Below are positions 1-13,559 of a DNA stretch of 64,000 nucleotides, one piece after another. This DNA is from Epiperipatus broadwayi (Eukaryota > Onychophora > Udeonychophora > Euonychophora > Peripatidae): the NCBI GenBank assembly GCA_028023455.1, contig JAQFVV010000184.1, positions 184,001 to 248,000 on the forward strand, given 5' to 3'. Position 1 is the stretch's first letter. Every line of letters begins with the position of its first letter. The notes under the pieces were generated by a model, which saw only the letters and a list, made by a program, of their open reading frames with translations, searched no databases and was not told the origin of the DNA. The position numbers and the translations under genes are program-made.

Positions 1-1690
1 AAATTGACTGTCTATTTGGAAAATGAAAAGAAATTGAGAAGTATCAATTGTATGATTAGTAAGTCAAATTTGTGCTACAATGAGTGAATATTTAGCAAAA
101 TAAAAATCTGAAATAACTTGATTCACTAAATATGCAAGATATTAAGTAAAAAAAATAATAAAGAGGAAAAATATTGAAATGATCCTATAAGTAAAGTTAT
201 ATGCAAAAAAAAAAAATAATACTTTTTATTTTTAAAATTCCTCCTAAATAATCATATGATTAATTTCATGGAAATTCATGAAATTTTGAACATCTAAATT
301 CAGATTGATTATAATAATTTCATTCAACTAATCAAACTGAAATTTTCTGTTTTTTTTAATTTTTACTCAGCTGATAACTGATATAGAAACTTTTAGTTAT
401 TGGATTAAGTGAAAATATGCAGGGCAGTCAGAATATTATTGCCTAGTTCTATCATTTATTTATTAGATCATGAATCAAGTCCTTTCTTTCACCTTTTTTG
501 TCAAAAATATGATAAAAGACATTGTATTTTTTATTTTTAAGGACATATGACATCATATTAATTTTCTTTTGCCTGTAACTTATCCTTTTGACTGTTCCAG
601 AACAGCTCAAATAGGTACAATGTTCTTTTTGTGCATCACCTGAAATCATTACAATTTTTTGAGTCCTTTCATTTTGACAGTAAAAAACTTTACACTCAAG
701 CTCATGTTTACTGACTGTTCACATTATGGTATTCACAAAGTTGGCATTTCAGATGGGCAGTATTTCAAAAGTGAAATCAGCAGTATTTTTCTGTCTATAT
801 ATTTTCCATTTTTTTATATTTTTTTATAATAACTGATGTATACAATACATATGGTAGCTCTACATATGGACTTAAGCCCATGTACTGTGTTATACCAAAC
901 ATTAATTTAAAATCTACTTATTGTGAAAAATCTGTGAAATAAATATTTTATTGTTATTATTATGTATACTCTGAAAGTTATCACCAAATAAATTATGTTG
1001 ATATAAAAATAATTAATACCTTTATGGAAAGTCACAGAAGCATTTCTCATTTATTTCTACATATTTAATAACCTTTTTTCAGTATCTATAATTACAGATT
1101 ATTATTCATTTTTGTTTAAAAATTTACATACTCACCTTTTAAACTCAAACTTGCTTGATAAAGTAAAGTAAATGTGTCATTTCTCAGAAAATCTATAAAA
1201 CTTATTACATGTTATTAATCTGTAGCTTATTATTCTGCATTCATTCAAGTTTTATTTGTAGATTGTAACAATTGGAAATAGTGTGGTAAATGATTAGAAG
1301 TATACATATCTCATATAAACCCATTTTATCAGTTTTCAAACTGTAAAATTTATTTATTAAAAATATTTATTTATTAAAAAAGCTACAAAATATTCTTTTT
1401 TCTTTTTTTATAAGCCATTTAGATGTCATATAGAAAGATAAAAAAACTGTATAGTTACCAATACAGCAAAAAAGGAGACTAGCAAAAAAAGATCAAAAAA
1501 TTGAAAGAATTATTAATAATAGTCATTACTAATCACCTGTCACCTCTCAAGAAATTGAACTTGAATCATCAGCATTCTGCTCTAACATAACACATAAGCC
1601 AGATGATGATCCATCTGACAGTGATAGTGAAAATAAAAAAATTCTTTCAGATGATAAATAGAAAAAACATCAGTATCAGTGACATTCTGG
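1..1690. other. AT-rich stretch without a recognisable gene
   Basis: AT-rich with many homopolymer runs and stops in all frames. Around 1,540-1,670 the plus strand reads a short acidic, serine-rich stretch (PDDDPSDSDSE) that resembles the low-complexity start of some transposases, but it ends in stops and nothing downstream supports a gene. No exon, RNA gene or element was recognised. Confidence 0.5.
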
Positions 1691-1699
1691 ACAAAATAA

Positions 1700-2053
1700 A
1701 AGAGGAATAACTAATCAATAATGAATAATATTCCTGTAGTATACTTTTCATTATACCACTGAAATGCAAAGTAGGGACTGTTTTTCATAAAGGCTTGTGA
1801 TGATGGTATTTTAGTTGTATTTAAATATTGGACTATTTCCATCATTTAATACAAGTATTGGATACTTATATTAGATGATGGACATAGGGACTGGTTTCTA
1901 TCCACATTTACACCTTGTGGAGTTATGCAATCATAAACATAAGTGAAAAAGATCTGTGATCCCTGAAAGATACATTTCATGTTGAACTAGCATTCATCTG
2001 TTGGCCCATGCCACAATCTCTTACACATATCTTTATCATTGTTCAATATATAT
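1700..2053 (+). repeat. Microsatellite-cored repeat unit, left part (split by solo LTR)
   Basis: This segment aligns to units at about 4.14-4.40 kb and 4.49-4.75 kb. Shared landmarks in the same order are an 'aataatgaataatattcctg' block, 'atgcaaagtagggactg', 'tttctatccac', 'aatcataaacat' and 'cacaatctcttacacatat'. It runs into an AT dinucleotide core at 2,044-2,053, where a solo LTR is inserted. The unit resumes at 4,031. About 90 bp (roughly 1,785-1,875) is extra relative to the other units. No coding capacity is visible. The layout recalls non-autonomous elements with a microsatellite core (Pearl or Helentron-like), but that assignment is inference. Confidence 0.7.
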
Positions 2054-4030
2054 TATAATGGTCAGAGAGAATCAATAGAATCTTACCGTATCTGTGCTAC
2101 AGGACACCACCAGGTTATTTGAACCTGGAAAAATTATAGAGTAGGCAGATACACGCTGTTAAGATCCAAATTTTACATATATATTTTATTCCGACTGTCA
2201 GCCCATGCCACTAGCTCAGTGAGATGCAGAGATTTATAAAATATAAATTCTTATTTAAAAATATTTTCAATATTGAAAAAAATAAATAAAATAAGCCACT
2301 GCCAGTAATAACACATACAAACATTTATTAAACATATATGTAATTTAGAATTATTATTTTAGTCTAACTTTTACTTTAACATTTAATTTACATTTTTAAC
2401 TTTTATTTTTGAAGTTTGCATAGATGAATTTAATATTTTATTGAAGTGTCAAGTATGAATAGACTACATAGATGGCATTTGAAAAGAAAATATTCTATCC
2501 CTTATTTAACCTTAGGCCAAAAGTTCGCAGTCAAACCAACGTCAATCCATATGATATATCAATGTATTCAATGCAGCTTGAATATGACAGCACAAATACC
2601 ATACTGTCAGGAATGTACATCTGAACAGCATAGTTATAATTGAAGAAATTGTCTCTCGTCCAGTACAGGAATGTTACATCTGTCTGGCAAAAAAAAACAA
2701 TTAAAAAAACTCCATAGGAAGGGATTGTGGTCTTTTTTGCTGACTTACGATCCCATTCCATAGGCAAAGAGGTGATCTAAGGAGCAGGAAATGCCATCTG
2801 TCTCCGATGGTCAATAAGAAAGGTTTATTTTGCCTGAGTGTGGCATATATAAGGTGATCTTGCATGTAGTGGACCTCATACTACATTTACTAATTACACC
2901 AATATATCCAATCCATTGACCCAATTTAACTACGAAACAAATAACCTAAGATTTACCCTCTCTTAATTAAACTAATATAACTTTACAAATCTATGCAGCC
3001 ATTCACACCCAACTTAAATTTAGCATTTATTAAGTTTAGTTTAATGAAAAAACAAAAATCATAATAAAACTTAAAAGAACAAAAAAAAAAAAAAAATGGA
3101 AATGATTTTAAAAAAAAAAAACATCAAATAAAATTAATTATTAATAATAATTTATGTTGGTCAGATAGGATTCTATTTCTATTAAATAGGAAACAAGTTT
3201 TAGAATTAAGGTTCTTATTCCTTTCAAATACTGGAGTTTTAGAATTATAGTTAAAGCTTACTAGAGTTCATAAATTTCTTACGGTTTAAAAGAAAAGTCC
3301 ATACTTTCTAGTTGCTTGCAACTTGTAAGGTATTAATTCTCATGAGGTCCTTTACTGTGGCTGGTATTTTATTGCTGGATCTTGGTGTCCTGGGGTACAT
3401 GATATGGGAAGATGATGTCATTTCCTTTCTTTATAATTAACTGAAGGAATTGGAAGTTGCATCTTTCCAATTCCTTCTCCTTCAATTCTCCCCACACCAA
3501 CACATATAGCACATCTCTTTTTCTCTCCCAGCTCTTTCTTCCAAACTTTTTCTTTTATATTAGAAATTTTGGATTGAGTGGACATTACATCATGACGATG
3601 ATCATTCCCTCACTGAGGTCCATTTCCTGAGGGTTTTCTTTTATTGGCTGTTCTGTTCCTATTGTTTTCCCTCTCTTATCTGACCTTTAATTATACATTT
3701 TGAAATGCCGAAAGGTTAGTTCACTTGGACTAATTAATAATCATTTCCATTTTATACAATAGCATTAATTAATTTATTGTACAAACTTACAGATATATTT
3801 TTATCTTTAAATTTTTACTGAAAATTTAGTTTTAAACTACTTTTTTTTTTTAAAAAATAAAGTTTTCTTTTAATAATTTTTCATCTGTGCGATTTTATAT
3901 ATTAGAGTTTAGATGATTTTTAATTTTCAATTTTTAATTCTTAAAAAAGAAGTTTTTATTTGCGAACTTTTATTTTTCATGACTAATTTTTAGAAAAAAA
4001 ATTAATGTAACAGCGTATGTGCCCATTACA
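2054..4030 (+). mobile_element. Solo LTR of the 22-32 kb LTR retrotransposon family
   Basis: Across its length this 1.98-kb segment matches the two long direct repeats at 21,956 and 30,406. Shared landmarks are the 'tttgaacctggaaaaatt' block near the start, 'agccactgccagtaat', 'caagtatgaatagac', 'ccaatccattgacccaat' and the end motif ending in 'cccattaca'. The termini are TATAATGG and CCATTACA, an imperfect inverted repeat matching TGTAACGA/TCGTTACA of the other copies. Both flanks are (AT)n, so the target duplication is probably an AT run. No internal region is present, so it reads as a solo LTR left by recombination. Short open frames inside are chance. Confidence 0.8.
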
Positions 4031-5000
4031 ATATATATAGACACATATCTATATATAGATAGCAAATTACTACAATTTAATTAATGTGTTAAACGTGCTA
4101 CCTCACATTTGTGACAAAAATCACTTAATAAAAGGATATTAATAATTTTTATTAGTCATTCATTAGACTAGATATTATTCAATAATGAATAATATCCCTG
4201 TAGTATAATTTTCACTACACGACTCTCATGCAAAGTATGGTCTGGTTTCTATCCATTTTTAACATCTTGTGGAGAGATAGATATGAAAAAGATTTATGAT
4301 CCCCAAGATACACATTTCATGGTGAACCAGTACTCATCTGTTGACCCAGACCACAATCTCTTACACATACCTTTTTCATTGTTCATTATATATATAGTTA
4401 AAAAATTACTACAGTCTAATTGATAATTATCAAAGGTGCTGCCCTCAAAACACTGACATAAATCACTTAGTGAAAATATATTAGTTTTTATTAGACTTTT
4501 ATTAGACTAGAGGTTATCCAATAATTAATAATATTCCTGTAGTATAAATTTCAATACACCACTCTCATGCAAGGTTGGACTGATTTCTATCCACTTTTAA
4601 CACATCGTGGAGGGATGCAATCATAAACATATGACCAAAGACATATGAAAATGATTTATGATCACCAGGATTCACATTTTATTTGAAGCAGTGTTTATCA
4701 ATTGGCCCTAACCACAATCTCTTATGCAGATCTTTATCATGTTCAGCAGGTGGGTAGGTAAATAGAGAGAGATATAGATAAAGAGATAAGAGAGAGATAG
4801 ATTATATAGATGGATAAATGGATGAATGGATAGATAGAAAATTACTTTAGATTAATTGATGTGTCAAAAGTGCTTCCCTCACAACTTTAACACAAATTAA
4901 TGAAATTTTTAGTCATTCATTAGATTACAGATTATCCAATAATGAAAAATAATATTCCTGTTGTACAATTTTTACTACATTATTCTTATGCTAAGTAGGG
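4031..5000 (+). repeat. Direct tandem units of the microsatellite-cored repeat
   Basis: The remainder of the first unit (4,031-4,137) is followed by units starting near 4,138, 4,486 and 4,901, each opening with a 'ttattagtcattcattaga'-like block and then 'aataatattcctgt'. The second unit has a degenerate GATA/GGAT core at about 4,757-4,840. The third is cut short near 5,000. Units are about 350-415 bp and clearly diverged from each other, so the array is old. No coding sequence. Confidence 0.75.
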
Positions 5001-5039
5001 ACTAGTTTCTAATAACTTGCTTTTTGCATTGCAATAACG

Positions 5040-6025
<986 letters not shown>

Positions 6026-6614
6026 AATTAATTCATTGTTATCTGGTGATAATTTGATTGAATATAGAATAGACATTATGGATGATAAAAAAAACCTCAA
6101 TTGGTATCTGCTCAAAATCCAAATGATCCATGAATGAAAAACTAATAATAATTTAAGTGATTCCAGAATGTGGTCAGAAAATCTTACACATTAAGTTTTA
6201 GAATGTCTGACTGAAAAAGAACCCAAGAAAATCATTATTTTTAATTTTCTTATAAATAATACAGTTGAAAAATGTTCAGTAAGTAAATATTTTCTCATGT
6301 TAAAAAACGATAAAAAAATTTCTAAGAAAGTGATTAGTCTATTTAGTAAGTAAAGATAGCATCTATTGTATTTTTTTTTTTTTTTGTAAACTATTTAGTA
6401 TTTCTAAAAAATAAAATTAACAAATGCAAAGAAAAAATAAAATTAACAAATGCAAACAGTTTTTGTGAATATCATCAAATTACTTGCACTCTGTGTAAAT
6501 GTTAAATTAGCTTGCAATGTGTGAATAATCACAAAAAATGGATAAAAATGTAAAATATGATTAAAGAGATTGATCACAGCAAAAATTTCTCACTGTAAAA
6601 AAAAAATGAAAGGC

Positions 6615-7025
6615 TGATATCAAAAGAATTATGATCATAGTATAATTTTTTATCAAAAAAGAGACTTGCATTTCATGTTATGCCAAATGAATCATGTTTT
6701 TGATAATGCTGACTTTTTACAAACAGTATAAATAATTGTTAAATTTGAAATTAGTATGGACAAACATGTTAGGTGAATTCAGCATTCTAACATGAATGAT
6801 GCATAATTTGTTACAAGAATTATAATCATAGTACAATATTTATCAAAGCAGAGACTTGCATCTCCTGGTATGCCAAATGAGTTATGTATTTCTGACATAT
6901 TAACTTTCTGAAAACAGTAAAAATGATTGCTAAATTTGATAATATGATGAACAAACATGTTAAGTGAATTCAGCATTCTAAAAATGGATGATACATGATT
7001 TGTTTTATTTTCTTGAATATAAAAT
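6615..7025. repeat. Diverged ~190-bp tandem duplication
   Basis: Two adjacent copies are offset by about 192 bp. Each contains 'agagacttgcat', 'atgccaaatga', an 'acaaacatgttaggtgaatt'-like block and 'cagcattcta'. The copies differ by many substitutions and small gaps. No protein function could be recognised. Confidence 0.75.
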
Positions 7026-7439
7026 TCAAAATGAAATAAATATTTTGGTAACAAAAGGAGGAAAATTCACTTTACAATATATATTACAATAACACTGGGA
7101 TATTCTGGATGCCTCACAAAGTGAATAGTTGAATGTAGTTTTTAGATATGTTGTCATACATATAAGACATATGGAAGTGAAAGAACATTTTATTAATTCT
7201 GCTCTATTTACAATACTACAGACGAACGTTTATTTAATTTTATTTTAATGAGTAAATTACAAAAATTTGACTTAGACATAAGTAATCTAAAAACAAGATT
7301 ATGACAATAAATCAAATATAAAAAGTAAAAATATTACTTTGCAATATCAAATATTAAATTTGAATCTTCGGGCAATGTTTTTTTCCTTGCACAGCACCCA
7401 ATTTAAATTTAGTTGCTAGTCATGCTTGCAAAATAATAA

Positions 7440-8960
7440 ATGAAACTATTATTTTTTTTTAGCATTGATCCAGAAGTTTATGCTTTTCTTCCTCATCTAC
7501 ATACTGTTGGAGCATCTTTTAAAAATATTTTCCAACTTATCATGTGCAATCTATTAGTCATACACATTGGGAAAGTAGAATTAAATCAAAATTATTTAAA
7601 TTTCATTTAGGTGAGGTATATGATGCATTAATTAATTAATCAAATGATAAAACCAGAGATACAGATATAAAACATTAAACATTTTCTTTGGCATCCAAAA
7701 TTAATTCCTTCAAATTTACTTGTTCTATCATCATTTGGTATGATCAATGTAGTAAATACATTTCTTCAAAATCAAAATTTCAAATAACTGTAGAGATATG
7801 AAGGACTTAAAAATATATATTGAAAATTTGTTCAATGAAGAGATTTTTAATAAACTAATCTCATCTGCCAAAATATTTGCTAAGTTTATTAATTTTAATT
7901 CAATATTTTTTTAAGATGAGACAATTTGTTAACACAAAATCAAAAAAACAGTTTAATTTTGATCAATGAAGATGAAGAGAGAGAGTACATGATACTAAAC
8001 ATAGTTTTAAGACAAATTTTTGTTATACTTTAATGGGCACAACTCTTGTTTTTGATGAGAAAATATTTATTTTTAAAAAAAAAACCATAGTGGCATTTTT
8101 AGTTTACTCTGCAATTTGCACATTATTGGAGAACAAGAACTTGCAAAATGTTACAGTAAAATGGTCCTAAAATTCATTGATAGTAATGATTTAGATATTG
8201 ATGGTGCAGAATTATTTAAAGAAATTAAATCTCTAAAACTGTATATAAAAGAAAATATTTCATGAATTGATTTATTTCAGTATTTGGAATCTAATGAATT
8301 AATACCACTTTCCCCCAAATGCTTCTATTGCTTTAAGAATACCTTTAAAACAGTAACAAACTCTCCGGATAGTAATGCCATCCAGTGCAAGCCATAATAA
8401 TCAATGGATGCTAGAAGATATGTGCATAAAATCTCTATCTAGTGTCTACTCATTCAATATCCCCAGATTAGGTTCTAGCTTATGGTGTTCATCAGTCAGA
8501 AGCATTTGATCGAAGGTGGCTGCTGGAGGGTTGCATTAAATATAAAGTTCTGCATGCAGGGCTCTCAGATTCAAGGCTCCTCATTGATGAAAGCTATAAG
8601 CTAGAAACTAATGTGCAGATATTGAATGAGTAAACACTAGGTAGGGATTTTATGCACATCTTCTAATAGCCATTGAGTAATATTGCTTGTTCTGGGTGAC
8701 ATTATTGTTGGAAGCATAGGAAATGGTGATCATGTAATAAATTTTAATATTTTTTGTCGGTGTTGTTGCTATGAGTTAAAAATCATTTTTAAAATTAAAA
8801 GATCAAAAACTATTTAAGAATGACAATGTTGTAAGAAAGAATTGTCAAATTGAGCTTTCATTGCAACTGAATCAGAAATTATAGATTCATTACAACTGCA
8901 CACTATAAAGACAATAAAATGGAATTTTTTAATTTCATACCTAAATTCTCTAAAATGAAT
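7440..8960 (+). pseudogene. hAT-type (ZMYM1/TTF-like) transposase relic
   Basis: The plus strand, read with stops and frameshifts, follows the order of the hAT-derived proteins related to ZMYM1. Near 7,568 it reads HWESRIKSKLFKFHLGEVYDA, like the family's RWESR...GE.YDAL region. Near 7,725 it reads IIWYDQC..KYISSKS, like the VWYDILF..V...LQ region. Around 8,300-8,350 it reads NASIALRIPLK, the start of the C-terminal dimerisation region. After a foldback insertion the block resumes at about 8,778 with K.K...KT and ends with ATESEIIDSL, matching KLK..K......SIESEI. Many stops show it is long dead. It lacks the N-terminal zinc finger region. The family call comes from recognised motifs, not a search. 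Confidence 0.65.
8355..8735. mobile_element. Foldback element copy, in the hAT relic
   Basis: A long imperfect inverted repeat. The left arm (about 8,370-8,485) holds 'gccatccagtgcaagcc', 'atcaatggatgc' and 'gtctactcattcaatatccc'. The right arm (about 8,590-8,710) carries their reverse complements, including 'gatattgaatgag' and 'gggattttatgcacat'. A central 'ggtggctgctggagggttgc' block and 'tcaaggctcctcattgatga' are shared with copies at 38.6, 50.6 and 57.2-58.1 kb. No open frame. It interrupts the transposase relic, so it is younger than that. Confidence 0.75.
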
Positions 8961-8964
8961 TTTG

Positions 8965-9984
8965 CTATCATTTTGTAGACTAATTTTTTAAATAAACTGT
9001 TAATCTATTGTTTTTGTTTTATTTATAATACTACAAAAAAAAATATGATTGTGAGAGTCGGTAATTCATATGTGTGAACAAATATAGCTAAATGCATTAA
9101 CACAGGCCTGCTTACACATTTGGCAATATGAATTAGATGTAACACACTAATCAAGTTTTAGTTAAATTGCATAAATTGCAAATGTAATTTTAAGATTGGA
9201 TAAAGAATATACAGTAATTCAAATAAAAGAAAATATATATCTAAAAATCAAAGATTGGAGTTATCAGAGTTACATGAATAAGTTATACCTTTTGACTACT
9301 GAACTTGAAATCAGAAATAAATAAAAATGTAATATGTGGGGGCATCTGGCTAACCCAAGAAATATTTATGCAGAAGAGTTGTGATTTATATAAATGAATT
9401 GATCTACAACCTTATGCATAAATTGAAATATAAGTAGCTCAAAATAATATATTTTACACTACAACTTACAGAATACTGTGAATTAAACTGAGTAACTGAA
9501 GATAATAAGATAAAAATAGATAAAGAATGAGGGTAAAAAGCCATGTTCCATTTATATATATTTTTATACATCATTATATAAAATTGGATGTAAATTTTAA
9601 ATTACTTCACAAATAAAATCGAATTTTATGAAATATTTCATGCTATATTATTCTATTTTTTAAAAAGTGTTTTATAGTATTTTTATGTACACATACAAAG
9701 TAGAGATAATTTCTTACTTCAATTTGTACAACAATTAACACTGTCTTTATAACAAATGCACTAACTTTAGTCCTAAAACAAGTATTAAATTCAAGCAAGT
9801 GTGCATTTTATTAAGACTTTAAAAAAACTTATTAATTACAAAGCTAAACTAATTAAACTTTTGAAAAAAAAAAGTACAAAGCATGATAATATAATACTGA
9901 TAAATTGCCATGCAGTTTAAAACACTAATTCATAAATACAAAGTTGATCTTATTTTAGCTATTGTAATAAATAATCAAAAAGAA
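8965..9984. other. AT-rich stretch without a recognisable gene
   Basis: AT-rich throughout with dense stops. I see no repeat shared with the rest of the window and no exon-like island. Confidence 0.5.
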
Positions 9985-11945
9985 TATATTATCATCATCG
10001 TTATCACTTCAACCATTATCAATCCATTGCAGGATGAAGGTCCTTTCCAAGTTTAATCCAGTGTCCCCAATCCCTAATCTCTCTTCCCCACATCATACCA
10101 GCAGAAATTTCCTTATTTCATCCATATAACTCATATGTGTTCTCTTTGAAAGTCTTTTACAGTTTCTTGGATACAATTTAAATCTTCAATCATCTATTAA
10201 CATCTCTTTTTTGGTCTCTTAATTTTTTAATGATGTTAGTGATACATTTCACTTCTTTCATCCATGTATTTCATTTTTAATCTCTTTAAGCTTATTAATC
10301 TTAACATACATCTATATTGCTCTGCTGTTAAGTGTCACAGTCTCAGATCTATAAGTAAGAACTGGTAAAACATATACATTAAAAGCTTTTCTTTTCAATA
10401 CAATTTTATCCATTATGTTTCCGTATTTATTAACAGGCCACAGTATTTATGGTTGTTATTCTAATTCATGATGATTATTCCTTATTTTTTTTATTCTGAA
10501 CAAATTCATTGAACATTAAATCTTGTTAGTATTTATCTTTAATTATATTTTTCTTATTTTCATCTGAAAACTCTTGCAACATTTCCTGAAGCTCTGAAGA
10601 ATTATTTGCAAAACAGCCACATTAATTTCAAAATCTAAATGATTTAAATATCTTCATTTATTTTTACTCCCCTAGCTTCTCATTTCAATCCATAAAATAC
10701 TTCTTGTAAAACTACTGTAAAAATGGTTGAGAGAGATGGACACATCAATGTTAATCTTTTTAATGTTATTATATAATTTGACCTTCTATTTTTTGATAAA
10801 TATTCTTCAGGATATGACAATTTCTGATTCTATATCTTGATGACCCATAGTTTTAATCACTATGGAAATGCTTGTATGATCAAATGCTTTTTCATAATCT
10901 ATAAATCCGAAGCACAATGACAACTAATACTCTTTTCTATAACTACTCTCAATATTAGGTGTGATCCATTACACTAAAATCCAAAATTTCCTATAGATGA
11001 GTTGTAATTATCTTGGTAAATATTTTGTACAGAACTGATATGTATGTAATTTCTAAAATATTCTTTAACATTCTTCTTAAATATTAATATCATTACTGCA
11101 TTATTCTAACAATCCAATACAATTTTATCATGTAGACATTTGGTATATACTTTTTTAAAAATATTTTAAATTTTTTTCACCTATTTTTTTAAAAATATCA
11201 ATAATACTTCCATCACTTCTTGGAGCTATCCCCTTCTTTATAAATTTAATTGCATGACTCACCTCTTCATTTAATATACTTAGTAATTCAAATTTAAAAG
11301 ATATAATAATTGTAAAGGGATACTTTTTCCCTTATTCTTTACTTCGACACAATTATTTTTAAAACCCTTCTAAATATTTTTTGATGTCACCTTTCTGTCA
11401 ATAATAGTTCCTTTTCTTTTTACAGAAACAACATTCCTTCCAATACTAAGATGTTGTTTAAACTTCTGAGATTGTTTTTTTTTTTTTTTTTAGCTTTCCT
11501 TGACACTTTTTAAATCAATTATCTCCAATCATTTTCTTTTAATTTCATAAAGTCCAACAATATACCCTTTAATATTAACTGTTCTTTATCCAATTTATGC
11601 AATCTTTCTTCACTTTAAAATTATCTGCAGTTGTAAGCAGTGAAATAAAAGATCATTATCGTATTGCAATCTGCATCTGCAAGTATCCTCTGTTTGTCTT
11701 GATCCACCAACTTGGTTTTGCTGATGAATTTACAGCCTTCTGAAAACAAGTGCATTAATTTCATTTAAATTATGAATGTAAATATTTAATAAAAAGATCA
11801 TTCACATACTCATTCATACTACCTTCAAAAAAACTAAATTGACATTTTAATTAAGGATTATCAGGCATCTGAGAAGAAAGACCTTGTTGATCCTTGATTT
11901 TAAATTCAGAAAACTCAACATGTTGGTTGATGTATCTTAGGAAGC
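9985..11945 (-). mobile_element. RTE-type LINE copy, inverted, endonuclease deleted
   Basis: Reverse complement of the same LINE family as 36.6-40.2 kb. The 3' end lies at about 9,985 with the family's TGATGATGA-like tail and the 'atccattgcaggatgaagg' block. C-terminal and reverse-transcriptase parts follow to about 11,460 with stops in every frame. At roughly 11,465-11,500 the text jumps from the reverse-transcriptase linker to the very start of the endonuclease, so about 1 kb is missing. Beyond this are the leader block 'cagaaggctgtaaattcatc' and a 'tctttcttctcagatgcctg' block, which identify the family's roughly 380-bp 5' leader, ending near 11,945. Non-functional. Confidence 0.8.
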
Positions 11946-12085
11946 ATTCTAAACATTCACACTATAATAATAGTTGCAATGTCAAGAATATAAAAAGTAA
12001 ATATTAAAAATTTGATTGTTCAGTTTCTTTAAAGTCTCAAAGAGAAATCAAAGAATCTTCTTCCAGTTAGCAGCAAATTCCTTTC

Positions 12086-12088
<3 letters not shown>

Positions 12089-12162
<74 letters not shown>
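12089..12162. repeat. (AT)n microsatellite
   Basis: An uninterrupted AT dinucleotide run of about 73 bp. Confidence 0.98.
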
Positions 12163-12164
<2 letters not shown>

Positions 12165-12239
12165 AACCACTCCAGATTTGCCAACTATTATAAGCTTGAG
12201 TAATTAGAAGATGTTAGATAGTAATGCTAATTAATTTCA

Positions 12240-12470
12240 TATTTAGTGCTGTATTCCAAATTAGTTTTGCCTATGATTTTGTCAGTAAAAATTGGATCTT
12301 CAAATTTATTATATCTAGATGCCAAACTCCTCATTGATAGAGATAATAATCCAGAAATTAATCTGAGGATATAAATGGAACACTACTGAATAGGGATTTA
12401 ATCAGTACTATCATCAACTATTAATTAATTACACAAGCTTACAACAAATGACATAATTACCCTCCTGAAA
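12240..12470. mobile_element. Possible decayed foldback copy
   Basis: Shares 'ccaaactcctcattgat', 'ccagaaattaatctgagga' and 'gaatagggattta' in order with the foldback family. The arms are heavily mutated and its edges cannot be set. Confidence 0.4.
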
Positions 12471-13202
12471 AGTATTGTATAAGTTAGACTTAAGTGATTT
12501 TGTTTGATAACATAAGTGTATTATGGCTCTATGGATAGTGCAACTATCAGCATTCCTATAATCAGGAATGTCTGAATATGAACTGAGTAAAACTTTGAAA
12601 TTTTATAAAGTTCTAAACAGGCTGAAGATTTTTCTTTCAGGTAGTTAGCCTATAGTCAAACCAGTTAGTCATTTTATTAATAAATTATCTAACTGGAAAA
12701 CCATTATATTTCTCACTATCTAGAAGTTTGTAAGTTATTCCTTTAAGAAGTAGAATTTTGTTAAGGCCTTTCCCTTAAATTTGAATATTTACCTTGGCAC
12801 ATATAAAAATGCGTGCAATGTTAGTTTTTAATCCATTTAATTATAATTTAAAAACATTTATTAAATTTTATAGTTTAAATTTAAAAAATGTAATATATAT
12901 ATATGTCTATTTTAAAAATTCAAGTGTAACTCAAAGAATCAAAGCTTTCAATATAAAAAGAATAGAAGCATTAAAATAAAAATAATCGAATGGTCCATAA
13001 TTCGAGAGGTATATGATGTTCGAGCACTGGAAGCAGGATTGAGTTTAATATTTAAATATTTCCATTTTTTTAATAATTTTTTTTTAAAAATGGAAGTATT
13101 TAAAACCTTTATAATGCAATAAAATTACAATTATTAAAAATATATATAAAAAACATTTAAATGTCTTTTTTTTTTTTTACTTAACTCTTTGAAAGTACTT
13201 AC

Positions 13203-13293
13203 AGCAATTTTCCATAAAACTGTTTTGACTGAGCTCCATCTATCTTGCCTTCGATCAATGACCAAAACAAACCCTAGATCAGATTCTTGTAAT
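13203..13293 (-). CDS. MCF2L: Internal exon: CRAL-TRIO/SEC14 segment of a DBS (MCF2L)-like Rho GEF
   Basis: A 91-bp exon on the minus strand. It is preceded by 'tatatatgcag' (acceptor AG at 13,295-13,294) and followed by GTAAGT (donor from 13,202). One base then 30 codons stay open and include GFVLVIDRRQDRWSSVK followed by TVLWKIA. The pattern G-F-x-x-x-I-D-R-R-x-D-x-W-x-S-V-K-x-x-x-x-x-I-A is that of the lipid-binding-like CRAL-TRIO domain at the N-terminus of MCF2/MCF2L (DBS) guanine nucleotide exchange factors, which activate Rho-family GTPases at membranes. Base composition is visibly richer than the surrounding introns. I found no neighbouring exon in the window: the preceding exon should lie at higher coordinates and the next one below 13,200, or both outside. 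A SESTD1, Trio or Kalirin relative is possible but fits less well. Family recognition is from memory of the motif, not a search. Confidence 0.65.
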
Positions 13294-13559
13294 CTGCATA
13301 TATAAATAAATAAATTGTAAGTGTATATATTAACCTTTAATATACAGACAACTAAAAAAAAATATTAATAATAAAAGCACTTTGTGTAACTATCAAAAAT
13401 AATAATGATTTACATAAATTATTTAATTAAATTAAAACCATTATCAATAACAAAAATGCGTATAAAATTAACATCGAGAAAAACATTCATATAAAAATAA
13501 ATACACAAACTTTCAAAAAATATAACCAATATAAAATTAATTAAAATATAGATTTATAC

